A DNA stretch of 64,000 bases, taken from assembly GCA_964019425.1 (NCBI GenBank), contig OZ025840.1:582001-646000 (forward strand). Direction: 5' to 3'. Positions 34,753 through 44,740 of the stretch are shown one piece after another (position 1 is the stretch's first letter; the number at the start of each line of letters is the position of its first letter). The DNA comes from Flectonema sp. DT1601. Taxonomy: Eukaryota; Euglenozoa; Diplonemea; Diplonemida; Diplonemidae. Below the pieces are notes generated by a model, which did not search any database, had not been told where the DNA came from, and saw nothing but the letters and a program-made list of their open reading frames with translations. Made by a program: the position numbers and the translations under genes.

Positions 34753-36737
34753 GAATTTTAAAAAAAAAAAAAAAAAAGCAGTGGCTCTACGATAGTCTTT
34801 GTTACAGAGACTGACTGATTTAAATCGCCTATCGGGTAGGAATTATCCACCTTCTGAAAATCACTTTATATTTAAAAAGTGTTGTTGTTGTTTTTTTTGG
34901 GAGGGGGGGAGGTTGGAATGTTTCCACTTGCCCTATTTTATTTTATTTATTTTTTCCGTGTCAACTGCTAAGTTATCAGGTAGGAAATTATCCGCCTCCA
35001 TGTTAGAATTTAGTAGCACACATATGAACTATATTGTGGTTCACACTGTTCTTGTCCTATTTCACGAGCAGTAATATTTTTCAATCGGCACACAATGCTT
35101 GTGCGAATCTTTTTCTATATAGCAGTCACTTCAGTGGTCAGGTGCTTGTTAGCGCCGTGTTACCATTATTTGACGTATACAACTTTCTTCTTAGCTGTAG
35201 AAACATGTGTAGTGTACTCTCACCTAGTGTGTCAAGTTGAATGTAAAAAAAAAAACTAAAATAGAAAAAGTGGGATGGAAAAAATTATTTTTTTTTCCCC
35301 CCCTTCTTGAGTGAACACATCATTGTTCTGCTATTTCTTTTTTCTTTTTGAGAGATTTTTTTTTTCAACGTCCTCAATTACTCTTCTTGTTATGTTAGTG
35401 CAGAGAATCGAACTAGCGCAACGATGGTGTAGATCTGATAGCCTTATTATCAAGGTCTATCCGTTCAGAGAATAATTTTTTATTTCTTTTTTTTGTGCAG
35501 CATATATAATTATTGCTTTGCAAATTACTTTTTTTTTTCTTCTTTTTTTTTTTTTTTTTCATTCTTCCAACTTTAATATAAGTTTTAAAAGAAAGAAAAA
35601 ATAAAAAAAAAGATAAAAAATTCACAACATGGTGATGAAAAGTTGAGCCTTGCATATTATGCCAGTAAACTCATATTCTAGCTATGTGTATCCGTGAACA
35701 TGTTATGTACGACTGAGGCTTGAAATCAACAGCGGATTCTTCTTTTTTTTAAATATTTGTTGCTGGTAGTCAATTGACTTGTCGTTTTTTCTCTATTCAT
35801 TTTTTTTTTTTTCCATGCGAAAATGCGAATCGAAAAAAAAAAAAAAATACAAATGTGCTGCGTCCTAATTAGGAAGAGCAGCCTTGGTAGATATCTATTC
35901 ATCACGTTCTCTAATTTCTTTATAATTGAAATGGTAAAAGGGAAATTTGATGTTTTAATGTCTTCGCGTATTTTCCACAAACTATCTATCGTATTTTAGT
36001 TGGCGAATGTGGAAAAAAAAATAATAATTATTATAAATCTCCTGTTTTATACAAAAGCTTTTAGTTAAAAAGCCACATATATTGTGTTGATTGCAAAACA
36101 GCTGCTAAAACTGACGAACACGTGTAAAATAAGTAGCTTTGGCATAATGACTAAACGGCTTTTGATTTGAATTTTTATCGGTGGAAAAAAGAAAAAAAAA
36201 GAAAAGAAAACGTAACATTAGTTTCTTTTTTCACTTAATTCGTTATCCTCCTTCCCTGTCCTTACTTTCCGTTAAGCACATTTTTTTTTTTTTTTTTTTT
36301 TTTTCAAATTACTTCTCTTTTCCGTTGGATGCACTTGTGAAGAACGAGTATGCATCGGATTTTGACATTTCTTTTTTCCCCCCCCTTTCTAACCGGAGGA
36401 CTGTGTACAGTTAGTCTCATCCTCTGTCACTAGTCTCGCTTATTCTTCTCTATCAATTATGAAGAAAATTGAGCACACTTGAGCAGGTGGGATGGACTTT
36501 TATTAACTTCTTATATCTTACTAAAAAAAGAATTACACCACTAATTAACGATGTTTGTTATTTATATCGTTCACGCATCTTTTCATCAATTGTGTTTTTG
36601 TTGTTACAGATGTGACGTGGTCGCCTTTTGTGATTCATTCCCCAGAATTTATTTTCAATCAGAAGGGAACTTTTTCAAAAAAAAAATTTTGATTCATAAT
36701 TTTTCATCTCTCAGATTACAAAAAAAAAAAAAAAAAA
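34119..36737. other. Intergenic with four small hairpin repeats
   Basis: 2.6 kb without a convincing gene. Long tracts include A28 near 34392, T29 near 34724 and T23 near 36282. Four related hairpin motifs lie between 34706 and 34996 (listed separately). CATCTCTCAG at about 36705-36714 is acceptor-like and lies upstream of the next ATG. Confidence 0.6.
34706..34996 (+). repeat. Four-copy family of GGTNGGA/TCCRCC hairpins
   Basis: Copies lie at 34706-34723, 34835-34851, 34911-34928 and 34979-34996. Each is GGT, one unpaired base, GGA or GGAA, a 2-5 nt loop, then the complementary TCC plus ACC, ACT or GCC. Loops differ while the arms stay paired, with changes giving G-U pairs. Two copies share the flank TCG before GGTAGG. 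Function unknown. Confidence 0.55.
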
Positions 36738-37628
36738 ATGGTTTTCTCAACTATCATTCAAATAACGGGAATAGTATTAGGAATTAACAGCATAGCACTA
36801 TCACCAAAAATTGTTAACATCTCACCTGGAGCTGTGTTTCCTTTGCCTGTTATTTGTGCAGCGTATCCTTCTTTTGAATTTAACGACTTGGTTAGCATTC
36901 CATCAACTTCTGCTGGACATTTCATTGCAATAAACGAATTTGTTTCTATAACGAGAGATTCAAATGATGAAGAGTTCACAAAGGGTAATTCTTACACTGT
37001 TAAATGTGTAAGTACGGGACTTGATCCGAGCTTAAGTGGAACGACTAGCAATGTTGTTACAGTTACAGGACATGTGGATGTGGCGTATCACACTTCTTGT
37101 GTTGGTGGTGGTAGTGGTGTCAGGGTAACACTTCCTAGAAGTGAAACGTTTCAATCAATTAGAATACCAATAGCAAACGATGAAGTGAATCTAGGTCACA
37201 CTCGTTACTATAACTTTCCTTCTGAGTTAGCTACAATGAACGCCTATTCACTACCAAGACCGGTGCCAGCAGGTACTGATATAGAAATGACTTGTTGTGA
37301 AGGACGTTACTGTTCGTATGCTATTATATTATACAGATGCAGTGACTGCACTGGACCCAAACCATTCGGGATTACTAATTCGTTATTATTGGAGGGATGG
37401 AATGGAGCATCTTGCGGTCCAAGGTTTGATACCAATTTAGAAACAACCGTATTCTATAAAACAATTGATGCCACTTCCACGACCATAACAACAACCTTCA
37501 GCCTTCATCATGATGAGCTTTTTATTATACTCGAGAAAGAAGGCAGCATCCCTGACTCATGGTGCTATAAACGTCGAGGTCCGTTTCCAGCTGGTTCAAA
37601 TTGTGGTGATCATTGCCCAAGTATATAA
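36738..37628 (+). CDS. Secreted Cys-containing orphan protein
   Basis: One exon of 296 residues. Residues 1-22 are hydrophobic and fit a signal peptide. The mature part is beta-rich, with about 15 cysteines, several of them in a central cluster (TCCEGRYCSYAIILYRCSDC) and near the C terminus, which suggests an extracellular disulphide-bonded fold. There is no membrane anchor at the C terminus. No family is recognised. The ATG directly follows an A18 tract, and an acceptor-like CAG lies at 36712-36714. Confidence 0.72.
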   Translation: MVFSTIIQITGIVLGINSIALSPKIVNISPGAVFPLPVICAAYPSFEFNDLVSIPSTSAGHFIAINEFVSITRDSNDEEFTKGNSYTVKCVSTGLDPSLSGTTSNVVTVTGHVDVAYHTSCVGGGSGVRVTLPRSETFQSIRIPIANDEVNLGHTRYYNFPSELATMNAYSLPRPVPAGTDIEMTCCEGRYCSYAIILYRCSDCTGPKPFGITNSLLLEGWNGASCGPRFDTNLETTVFYKTIDATSTTITTTFSLHHDELFIILEKEGSIPDSWCYKRRGPFPAGSNCGDHCPSI

Positions 37629-38183
37629 TGTGTATTTGAGTTGCTGTCTGTGATATATCACTTGTTTGTCTTTATTCAGATTGTTGTTTAATCTGATGCT
37701 TGCTCGTTTTTTTTAAGAAAAAAAAAAAAAAAAACATTATTATTATTGTTATTTTAGCATTAAATCTCTATACAGTTTGTGATTGGAGATATTGATGTTC
37801 TCTCTCGCCCTATTTTCCTTATTTTTTTTTATTTTTTTTTTTTTTACACGATGTTGTAACAAACTTGATCCATCTATGGATGCGTGCTGTGAGTTGCCTC
37901 CCTATTGGCACTCTTTAAGCAGCCTTGAGTTTAATTTAATGACTCCTCTCTGACTGTTAGTATGTATGCTGCTGTTTAGCGTCTTTGCTTTAGCGAAGTA
38001 GCTGAACGTATCCAAAAACTTTCTTTTTTTTATATCTCTTCCTCTCTCGTATTCTATGAATAACTCGCTTGTCGATAAAGATATCGTTAGCAAAAACAAC
38101 TACTCTATTCGTTGTCTGAAAATATTTAAACGTTGTAGTCACATTCGCTTTTAAAGGGACTCTCAAAAAAAGAAAATATAAAA
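37629..38183. other. Intergenic, no gene seen
   Basis: 555 nt with A17 near 37720 and T-rich runs near 37830-37845. Nothing else recognised. Confidence 0.6.
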
Positions 38184-38723
38184 ATGATCGCAAGCAAACT
38201 GTTTCCTTCGATGAGAAGATGTGTTTCTGGATCGATCATGCAGAGAAGTATGGTTTTTGCAAACCGCAACATGGGAACGATGAACTTCGGAGGAGTCCGA
38301 TGGTGTACTGAGAAAGCCATTCCCTCAAGCAACATGCCAGAATCTTTCTCAAAAACAGATGAGAAAATCCACATTGAAAAAGACGGTAAATTTCTTGGAG
38401 GAAGTGGTATTGGAAGTTCAAAAGCCGACATGGCTTTACTATTTGAGTGCAAAGTTTGTAACACACAAGCACTAAAGCAATTTACTAGAGCATCCTACGA
38501 AAAGGGAGTGGTCCTTATTGAGTGTCCGGGGTGTAAAAATAAGCATGTAATCGCTGACAACTTAGGTTGGTTCATGGACATGGGTGAAGACAACAACATT
38601 GAAAAACAAATGAAATCGAGTGGCCAAGAGCTAAAGAGAATGAGCATCACACCTGATCAGTACTCGGATTTACTCAAAGGAGGTAAAATAGATCAAAATG
38701 GCACCATGAAACCAAGTGAATAA
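38184..38723 (+). CDS. DNLZ: Mitochondrial DNL zinc-finger protein (Zim17/Hep1/DNLZ)
   Basis: One exon of 179 residues, the family's usual length (human 178). Residues 1-45 are basic, lack acidic residues until near the end, and fit a mitochondrial targeting sequence. The DNL domain is complete: zinc ligands C89 and C92 (ECKVC) and C114 and C117 (ECPGC), then the signature HVIADNLGWF. The protein keeps mitochondrial Hsp70 (mortalin/Ssc1) soluble and active in the matrix and so supports protein import and Fe-S cluster synthesis. The C-terminal 40 residues are polar and not conserved. Confidence 0.96.
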   Translation: MIASKLFPSMRRCVSGSIMQRSMVFANRNMGTMNFGGVRWCTEKAIPSSNMPESFSKTDEKIHIEKDGKFLGGSGIGSSKADMALLFECKVCNTQALKQFTRASYEKGVVLIECPGCKNKHVIADNLGWFMDMGEDNNIEKQMKSSGQELKRMSITPDQYSDLLKGGKIDQNGTMKPSE

Positions 38724-39210
38724 CTGACTTATGGCACTTTTTAATAAAATAATAATTCCTTGTATCTGACTATTTCTATCAAGCTATCCTTCATTTAGTT
38801 TTTTTCTTTTTTTTTTCTCGCACTGTGCGGCTCTTTTTCTAACCAAGGCCGGTGCTTTCAAAATGTAGCGAATATCAAAAAAGGAGAATTGAATATTAAG
38901 GGAAAAAAAAAAAAAAGTTTTCCTGTCCGAGCCACTAATGTGGAGTGATTCAAAAAGAACACGGAATCCCCCTTTTTATTTTATTTTATGTTCTTAGTTC
39001 TTTGCCTATTTTTTTTTTTTTTTTTTTTTTTCCCTGTCAAAAAAAAAAAACTTAAAATTCACAGTTAAAAATCACTCTATCTCATTACAATAGTTACGCA
39101 GATAATATTCAGCGAGTTACCCTGACGGCCCTTAGTTAGAGTTACCCTGCTCTGTGTTAGCGTCCTACTAGTTAAATTTGACCTGCTCTCTTCAGTAACA
39201 TCACAAAACA
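38724..39210. other. Intergenic, no gene seen
   Basis: 487 nt with T24 near 39009 and a pyrimidine-rich CTGCTCTCTTCAG ending near 39196, about 15 nt before the next start. A GTTACCCTG element occurs twice near 39116-39150. Confidence 0.6.
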
Positions 39211-40353
39211 ATGTCACTTAAAACGATGGCAGCAAAGGGTGTCTTAGTGGAGCTTGGAAACAGTGCCAAGAAGCTTCCGAGCTTAGTATCTGGTAAGAAG
39301 GCACTCATAGTAACTGACGGAGGTATTAGAAAGTTAGGATTGATTGATTCTACTTTGAGAGAGTTGAAGTCTGCTGGTATTGGGGTCGAGGTTTACGATT
39401 CAGTCATTGAAGACCCGTCAGTAAGATGTGTCAGAGAAGCAACACAACTCGCTAAGGATATGAATGCCAGTTCAGTAATTGGTTTTGGTGGAGGATCCTC
39501 GATGGATGTCGCAAAGATTTCTGCCGTACTCGCTAAATCATCACAACCAATCGACACAATGTACGGCATCGATCAGATTGAAAAAACTGATCGCCTTCAA
39601 CTTATACAAATACCCACCACTGCTGGCACTGGTTCTGAAGTCACTCCGATCACAATTCTTACCACCGACAGCGAAGAAAAGAAAGGAATTGTAGACCAGC
39701 AATTGACACCTGATTTCGCTATTCTTGATGGAGAACTAACTCTTTCACTTCCAAAACACGTCACCTCTGCTACTGGAGTAGATGCTATGGTTCACGCTAT
39801 TGAAGCATTCACTGGAAAGTTAAAGAAAAATGATTTTGCGGATGCCTTAGCGATTGATGCCTTAAAACTTCTCGGAAGTAACATTCATGAAGTTTGTGAC
39901 AACCCAAACAACGCAGAGGCGAGAAGTCAGATGTTGTTAGGTGCTTGTTTTGCTGGAATGGCATTTGCGAGTTCACCAGTAGCAGCTGTCCATGCTCTTG
40001 CGTATCCAATTGGTGCAAAGTTTCACGTTCCTCACGGACTGTCAAACGCACTAATGTTGCCTCACGTTATGAGAGTCAATTCACAAGTAGAAACCTGCGC
40101 TGAGCAATATCTCCAACTCGCACCTTACATGTTACCAGGACAGTCATTCAACACTGCACTTGAAGTAGCAGATGCCATAGCTGACCTTTCGAAATCTCTA
40201 AACATGAAAATTAGACTCACAGAAGTTGGAATAACACAATCTGATATCAAAATGCTTGCGTCAGAAAGTATGAATCAACAACGACTACTCGTTAACAATC
40301 CTTACGAAGTTACTTTAGAAGTTGCTGAGCAATTGTACACTGCGGCTCTTTAA
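39211..40353 (+). CDS. Iron-containing (group III) alcohol dehydrogenase
   Basis: One exon of 380 residues, full length for the Fe-ADH family. The N-terminal Rossmann-like half has the NAD(P) motif GFGGGSSMDVAK (residues 91-102) and PTTAGTGSEVT (135-145). The C-terminal helical half carries the metal ligands D191 and H195 in VDAMVHAIEAF, and H261 and H275 in VHALAYPIGAKFHVPHG. The spacing of the last two is the same as in bacterial FucO. Such enzymes interconvert alcohols and aldehydes or lactaldehyde; in anaerobic or facultative protists they help ferment. The substrate cannot be told from sequence. There is no obvious targeting peptide. Bacterial origin by transfer is common for this family but needs a tree. 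Confidence 0.96.
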   Translation: MSLKTMAAKGVLVELGNSAKKLPSLVSGKKALIVTDGGIRKLGLIDSTLRELKSAGIGVEVYDSVIEDPSVRCVREATQLAKDMNASSVIGFGGGSSMDVAKISAVLAKSSQPIDTMYGIDQIEKTDRLQLIQIPTTAGTGSEVTPITILTTDSEEKKGIVDQQLTPDFAILDGELTLSLPKHVTSATGVDAMVHAIEAFTGKLKKNDFADALAIDALKLLGSNIHEVCDNPNNAEARSQMLLGACFAGMAFASSPVAAVHALAYPIGAKFHVPHGLSNALMLPHVMRVNSQVETCAEQYLQLAPYMLPGQSFNTALEVADAIADLSKSLNMKIRLTEVGITQSDIKMLASESMNQQRLLVNNPYEVTLEVAEQLYTAAL

Positions 40354-40878
40354 TTAAATAAAACTTTTTTGAATTGAGGTTCGTGTGATATATGCAAATG
40401 CATATCAACCATATTACGTGTTTTTTACATAAAGAAACTTCAAACTAATTCGATGAGTTCGAAAAAATTTGAATCTCTCTCCCGTTGTCATTACCCTGAC
40501 TGTTCGGGGTGTTGTAATACAAAGGGAAAAAAAAGAAAAAAAAAAGTATCTTAAACATTATCGTATTTTTTTTTGTTGTTATTGTGTGTTTTGTTTCACC
40601 GAGATTCTGCAAGCCCCAACACAAGTCTTGGAGAATATGTTTGTAAAAGTTAATATGAATCAGTGGTAGTAATCTATATTTAACTATTAGCTAAAAAAAG
40701 AAATGATTGAAATTTCAAAATAAATCGATTATTTTGAAATAAACCGATTGTTAAATAAAATCCGATTTATTAATAAACTGGAGTAAAGTCCCCAAGAGAG
40801 ACATATAAAACTACGTATTAATTTCTTTTTTTTTTGCAGTGTTTTTTTTATTTACTTATTTTTTAAATAAATAAAATA
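40354..40878. other. Intergenic with AT-rich hairpin cluster
   Basis: 525 nt. At 40712-40740 a 12-bp perfect inverted repeat has a 5-nt loop (arms ATTTCAAAATAA). Next to it, AAATAAA-YCGATT-type motifs recur three times up to about 40780. TTTTTGCAG at 40831-40839 is acceptor-like, 40 nt before the next ATG. Confidence 0.55.
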
Positions 40879-41328
40879 ATGACTTCGAATACTGATGTTC
40901 TTGAAGTAACAGTCAGTGGTTTTGTTTTTGTTTGGGATGAGAAGAAGTGGATACCGACGACTATATCAGCGACCAAAAACAAAGAAACTGGTAGCGGTAC
41001 CACCGGAATTGTAATTGGAAAATCAGCGGAAACTGATAAACAACTTTTTAAAGGAAAATTCGCAGATATTTTCGACACCAAACCCGCCGACTACAAACCA
41101 GAAGAATTCGTATCCAGCGTGGCAGTAGTTTCCCAAAGAAGAACTGAATTCGAACCTTATCCTGAAGGGTCAATTGGTCTTTATTCCAGCAATGCACACA
41201 CCGTTGAGTTTGCTATTGGAAATGAAGAAACAACTGGCACGTTGTGGAAATTTACAACTCTCCATAGCGACGATAAGTCTCGTAATGATATTCACACGTT
41301 TATTTATAGCGCAATGTTTAGACAGTAA
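40879..41328 (+). CDS. Small orphan protein, 149 residues
   Basis: One exon. The sequence alternates short hydrophobic strands (VLEVTVSGFVFVWDEKKWIP, TTGIVIGKSA, SIGLYSSNAHTVEFAIG, GTLWKFTTLH) and ends in a helix (RNDIHTFIYSAMFRQ). That strand-rich core with one terminal helix is what small PH/EVH1-like domains look like, but I cannot assign a family. No signal peptide or membrane segment. The composition matches neighbouring genes, so it is probably expressed. Confidence 0.72.
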   Translation: MTSNTDVLEVTVSGFVFVWDEKKWIPTTISATKNKETGSGTTGIVIGKSAETDKQLFKGKFADIFDTKPADYKPEEFVSSVAVVSQRRTEFEPYPEGSIGLYSSNAHTVEFAIGNEETTGTLWKFTTLHSDDKSRNDIHTFIYSAMFRQ

Positions 41329-41646
41329 TATTTCATAGCAAGGTACTCACTGCCGAAAGTAGCTCACTGCCTGAAGTTATCAATTCCTGCTCCACAGTAC
41401 GAATCCTAATGTTGTTAATGCATCGTTTGATTGAGATACCCGATGCGGATTAGATCTTATGGTCTGATGCTAACTTTCCTGCCACGGTACTAAAAAAAAA
41501 AAAAACTGTTCCATTCCTCCCTTTTATTGCGCGTTCTTTATTATGTAAACACCTAACATCTTTGTTGGGGTATTGAGGAAGTAGAATGAAGGTGTTGTCT
41601 TTATCGTCGTATATTGGTTTACTTTAATAAGGTTTTTACTCACAAT
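41329..41646. other. Intergenic, no gene seen
   Basis: 318 nt of mixed composition with one A13 tract. Nothing recognised; tRNA-like phrases around 41360-41410 do not fold into a cloverleaf. Confidence 0.6.
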
Positions 41647-43059
41647 ATGTTCCGCGGGACCCGCCGTAGCAGGTCGTCCAACAGGAGTGATCGATTACCA
41701 GAAGTGTCTCATGAGGTTGGGTTTATTGATTTAATGTTAGAAAAACTTAGAGCTCATCTAGTAACATCTGGGGTAAGTGATTCTCCTGTTGATATTCTGC
41801 AGGAAGTATGCAGATGGTCATATGAGAAAACTGAAGTGTTTTCTGAAAGTGAGGGAGTTCCGAACCCAATACCTGTTGCATTACCTCCGAAGGTACCAAT
41901 GATGTTGACACATACAAAACAAACTATTTGGCAACCTCAAGACAGTAACCCGTTAGCATTCATGACCCTCACTCATCACGCAATCAGAGTTGGCCTCACA
42001 ACTGCTCTCGACCTTCTAAGATTACCTGCGAAACAAAAAGAAGGAACAATCCTGTTGGAACAGACTTCAAGATTAATCGACTTGCACACCAGACAAGAAG
42101 ATGAAGTTTTTTTTCCATTCATGAGGAAAGCTGCACCAGCCATAGAATGTCACAATCACTCACATGAACATGAACAAGATGCAAAGCAATACCGAAGAAC
42201 ACTTGTACAACGTCTCAAACACGGTGTTGATGATGGAATCATTAATGAAGTCAGCAAGTTAGTTACCGACTACGAAGAGCACATGGATTTCGAAGAACGC
42301 AATCTCGCTCCTGTAATGGGTGACTACTCTGGTGATGTTCTTATGCAAGCAGCAGGTCTTTTAATTAAGTATGACGTACCTGAGTTACTCTCACATGCTG
42401 TTCCTTTTACAGCTTATCAACTTTGTAGAACATTTGATTACGAGATGGGAATTAAGAGATACGCAGGTATTATTAAGAAGGTCGCATCATGTGAAAGCTA
42501 TAATAACTTATCTAAGGCGATGTTGTCATCTGCATTCGAGGCAAAGCCGCAATTTGCTGCCCAGTTAGTTAATGACGGAGTTCTTGAACAACCAGAAGTT
42601 TCTCCATCACTACCATCTCAACCAATTATTCAACCACCGACATCTAGAACAGCAAAGGGTGTCGCTGAATGGATTGAAAACGACTCTCCAGGATCAGATT
42701 GGAATTGGAAGAACGTCACTGGCATTACAAGAAATCCAGTTGAGACGGATGCTTTATCAAGAGCAGAACGTCTTCACACAAAACTTGCTGAACGCTTTGC
42801 TGAACCTTTAGTTCTTAAGCACGTTACCATCTCAGAGTCGACAGCTGAAACTTCGATCTATTTCTTTATTGATAACACGTGGGAAATGGCAAGAAGAGCC
42901 CTCTTTGCTAAAATCTACACGAGGATGCACAAGGAACGTGGCAAGAAGCTTCACGTTGTCATCATCGACGCAAAGGAGAGAAGATCGCTGGCAAAGCATG
43001 AAGGTGCTCTAAAAAGCAAGTACGATCTACCTCCTTCATCATGTCCGTTATCCTGCTAA
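41647..43059 (+). CDS. Hemerythrin-like (HHE) domain protein
   Basis: One exon of 470 residues. A basic start (MFRGTRRSRSSNRSDR) precedes a helical segment. The HHE four-helix bundle spans about 100-225, with the expected diiron ligands: His in LTHHAIR (about 108), His and Glu in DLHTRQEDEVFFPF (about 147-151), His in HNHSHEHEQD (about 170) and His and Glu in YEEHMDFEERNLAP (about 211-215). Such domains bind oxygen, nitric oxide or iron; FBXL5 uses one for iron sensing. The C-terminal half includes a Pro-rich linker and an alpha/beta region (TSIYFFIDNTWEMARRALFA) that I do not recognise. Start 41647 is the first ATG; the longer frame would begin with TTG. Confidence 0.87.
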   Translation: MFRGTRRSRSSNRSDRLPEVSHEVGFIDLMLEKLRAHLVTSGVSDSPVDILQEVCRWSYEKTEVFSESEGVPNPIPVALPPKVPMMLTHTKQTIWQPQDSNPLAFMTLTHHAIRVGLTTALDLLRLPAKQKEGTILLEQTSRLIDLHTRQEDEVFFPFMRKAAPAIECHNHSHEHEQDAKQYRRTLVQRLKHGVDDGIINEVSKLVTDYEEHMDFEERNLAPVMGDYSGDVLMQAAGLLIKYDVPELLSHAVPFTAYQLCRTFDYEMGIKRYAGIIKKVASCESYNNLSKAMLSSAFEAKPQFAAQLVNDGVLEQPEVSPSLPSQPIIQPPTSRTAKGVAEWIENDSPGSDWNWKNVTGITRNPVETDALSRAERLHTKLAERFAEPLVLKHVTISESTAETSIYFFIDNTWEMARRALFAKIYTRMHKERGKKLHVVIIDAKERRSLAKHEGALKSKYDLPPSSCPLSC

Positions 43060-43480
43060 CTATATGTGAACAATATATACTTAATTAATCTATTAGTGAA
43101 TCAGAAAAAAAAAAGGGAATCTTATTGTTATGCGTGGACCTCACCAACCGTTTTTTTTTTTTTCTTCTTCTTTGGGTTAGTTTTTTTTTCCCCCTGTTCT
43201 CTTCGTTTCATTCCCCTTCTTTTCGTGTTAGTTCTTTTCGTTGCTGGCTTTGTGTCGATGTTTGGGCTGTGTTTTTCTAGTTTATGATTTAATGCTCTTT
43301 CGAAGGGGGTGGCAAAAGTTTCAAAAAAAAAAAAAAAAAAAAACGTGTTTTACCCACCCTAGTTACTGAGAACGGGTTCGAAGCGAAACTCGCCGTATCA
43401 AGCAACTGGAAGTCAATTTCCTTTCCTTGGGGTAGATGAACACGATATATGACGATTAGTTTACTACCAGGGGTGGGGGG

Positions 43481-43514
<34 letters not shown>

Positions 43515-44740
43515 TCGGGCAAAAAAAAAAAGAGGTTGCAATTTTTTTTTTAATTTATTTCATCTATCATGTTTTTCTTACATTGTAAAAAAGTCCTTGA
43601 TTTTCACTTTTTTTTTTTCCCCCCTTCAACTTTTTTCTCAACTTGGCAACAAAATTAACAAACAAACAAAATTAAAAAATAAAAAAAAGAAAATTTTTAA
43701 TTATCTATGCAGGGTGAGCATAGGTGCACATTACTGAGAGAGATCTGCTTGTCGAATAAGAAAGCTGTGAGGCCTGTGGTGGGGAAAGTTTTTCTTTTTT
43801 TTCTCTCTGAACTCTCTTAATTTGATTCCATCGAATGCTGACCTTTGTGTCTTGGTTTTCGAAACTTGGAAAAAGAAAATAAGCAGTAAAAAAAAAGAAT
43901 TCCCTTCATCATATAAATGCCTCACAAAGTTTGACCGGTCGATGTCTTTTCTACAGAAGCGCCGAACCCTTTTTCATAAAAAAAAAAACGAAACAAAACA
44001 AAACAAAATGATTGTTATCTACAAGACCCCGAATAGTGACCGCAGTCACCGTGCCACAATAATCTATTGTTGGTACAATAAAACCCTTTTATATTATTCA
44101 TTTTCCCCTCCCCTATTTTTTTTTTTTTTTCAACATGACAAAAAAAATATCTACAGAAGCTTTCTACCTCTCTGTTTCTGTTGTTCTCTCTGTTTTCAGC
44201 AAATGTACAGGGTTAAAAAAAACAAAAACAAAAACATCAGTTGTTCTTTTTTTGAATGCAATCAAGCTTCTCGTTGATCCACTCAACGACCTTTTTATTT
44301 CCACCTGTTTTAAGGCTCTCATTGTCACCCTGACATTGAGAAAAAAAAAAAAAAAAAGAACCTATATATCAAATGCTTTTTGTTTTTTTTTTCCTCCGCC
44401 GATTCTGATCTTTCTTAATCTCAGGTTGTATTTTGGGCAACGTATTTTTTGTAAACAAAATTTTTTTTTCTTCTTTTTTTTTTTTAAAGACAAAAAAAAA
44501 AAAAAAAAAAAGCAAAAGCAAAAAAAAAAAAATAAAAAAAATATATAACGTTGTTTTTTTTCAACCCTTACTTTAATATTATTATTTTCTACTGAAGCCT
44601 CGAAGTAAACTTATCGTGAACCCACATGTGTCAGTCATTATGTAGAAACCTACTTTTTGTTAGGAATCTTTCATTTGACGATTCGATTTAAATGCTCTGG
44701 GGACACATTGTGTAAGAAAGCTTCCGTTGACTTGAGTGCG
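43060..44740. other. Intergenic, homopolymer-rich, no gene seen
   Basis: 1.7 kb with A22 near 43322, A30 near 43481, and several T-run/C-run junctions. Open frames are low-complexity. Confidence 0.65.

Noticed and set aside
35400-35475. Minus-strand tRNA-like phrase with GTTCGATTC
   Set aside because: No matching acceptor or D stems; only one short hairpin forms.
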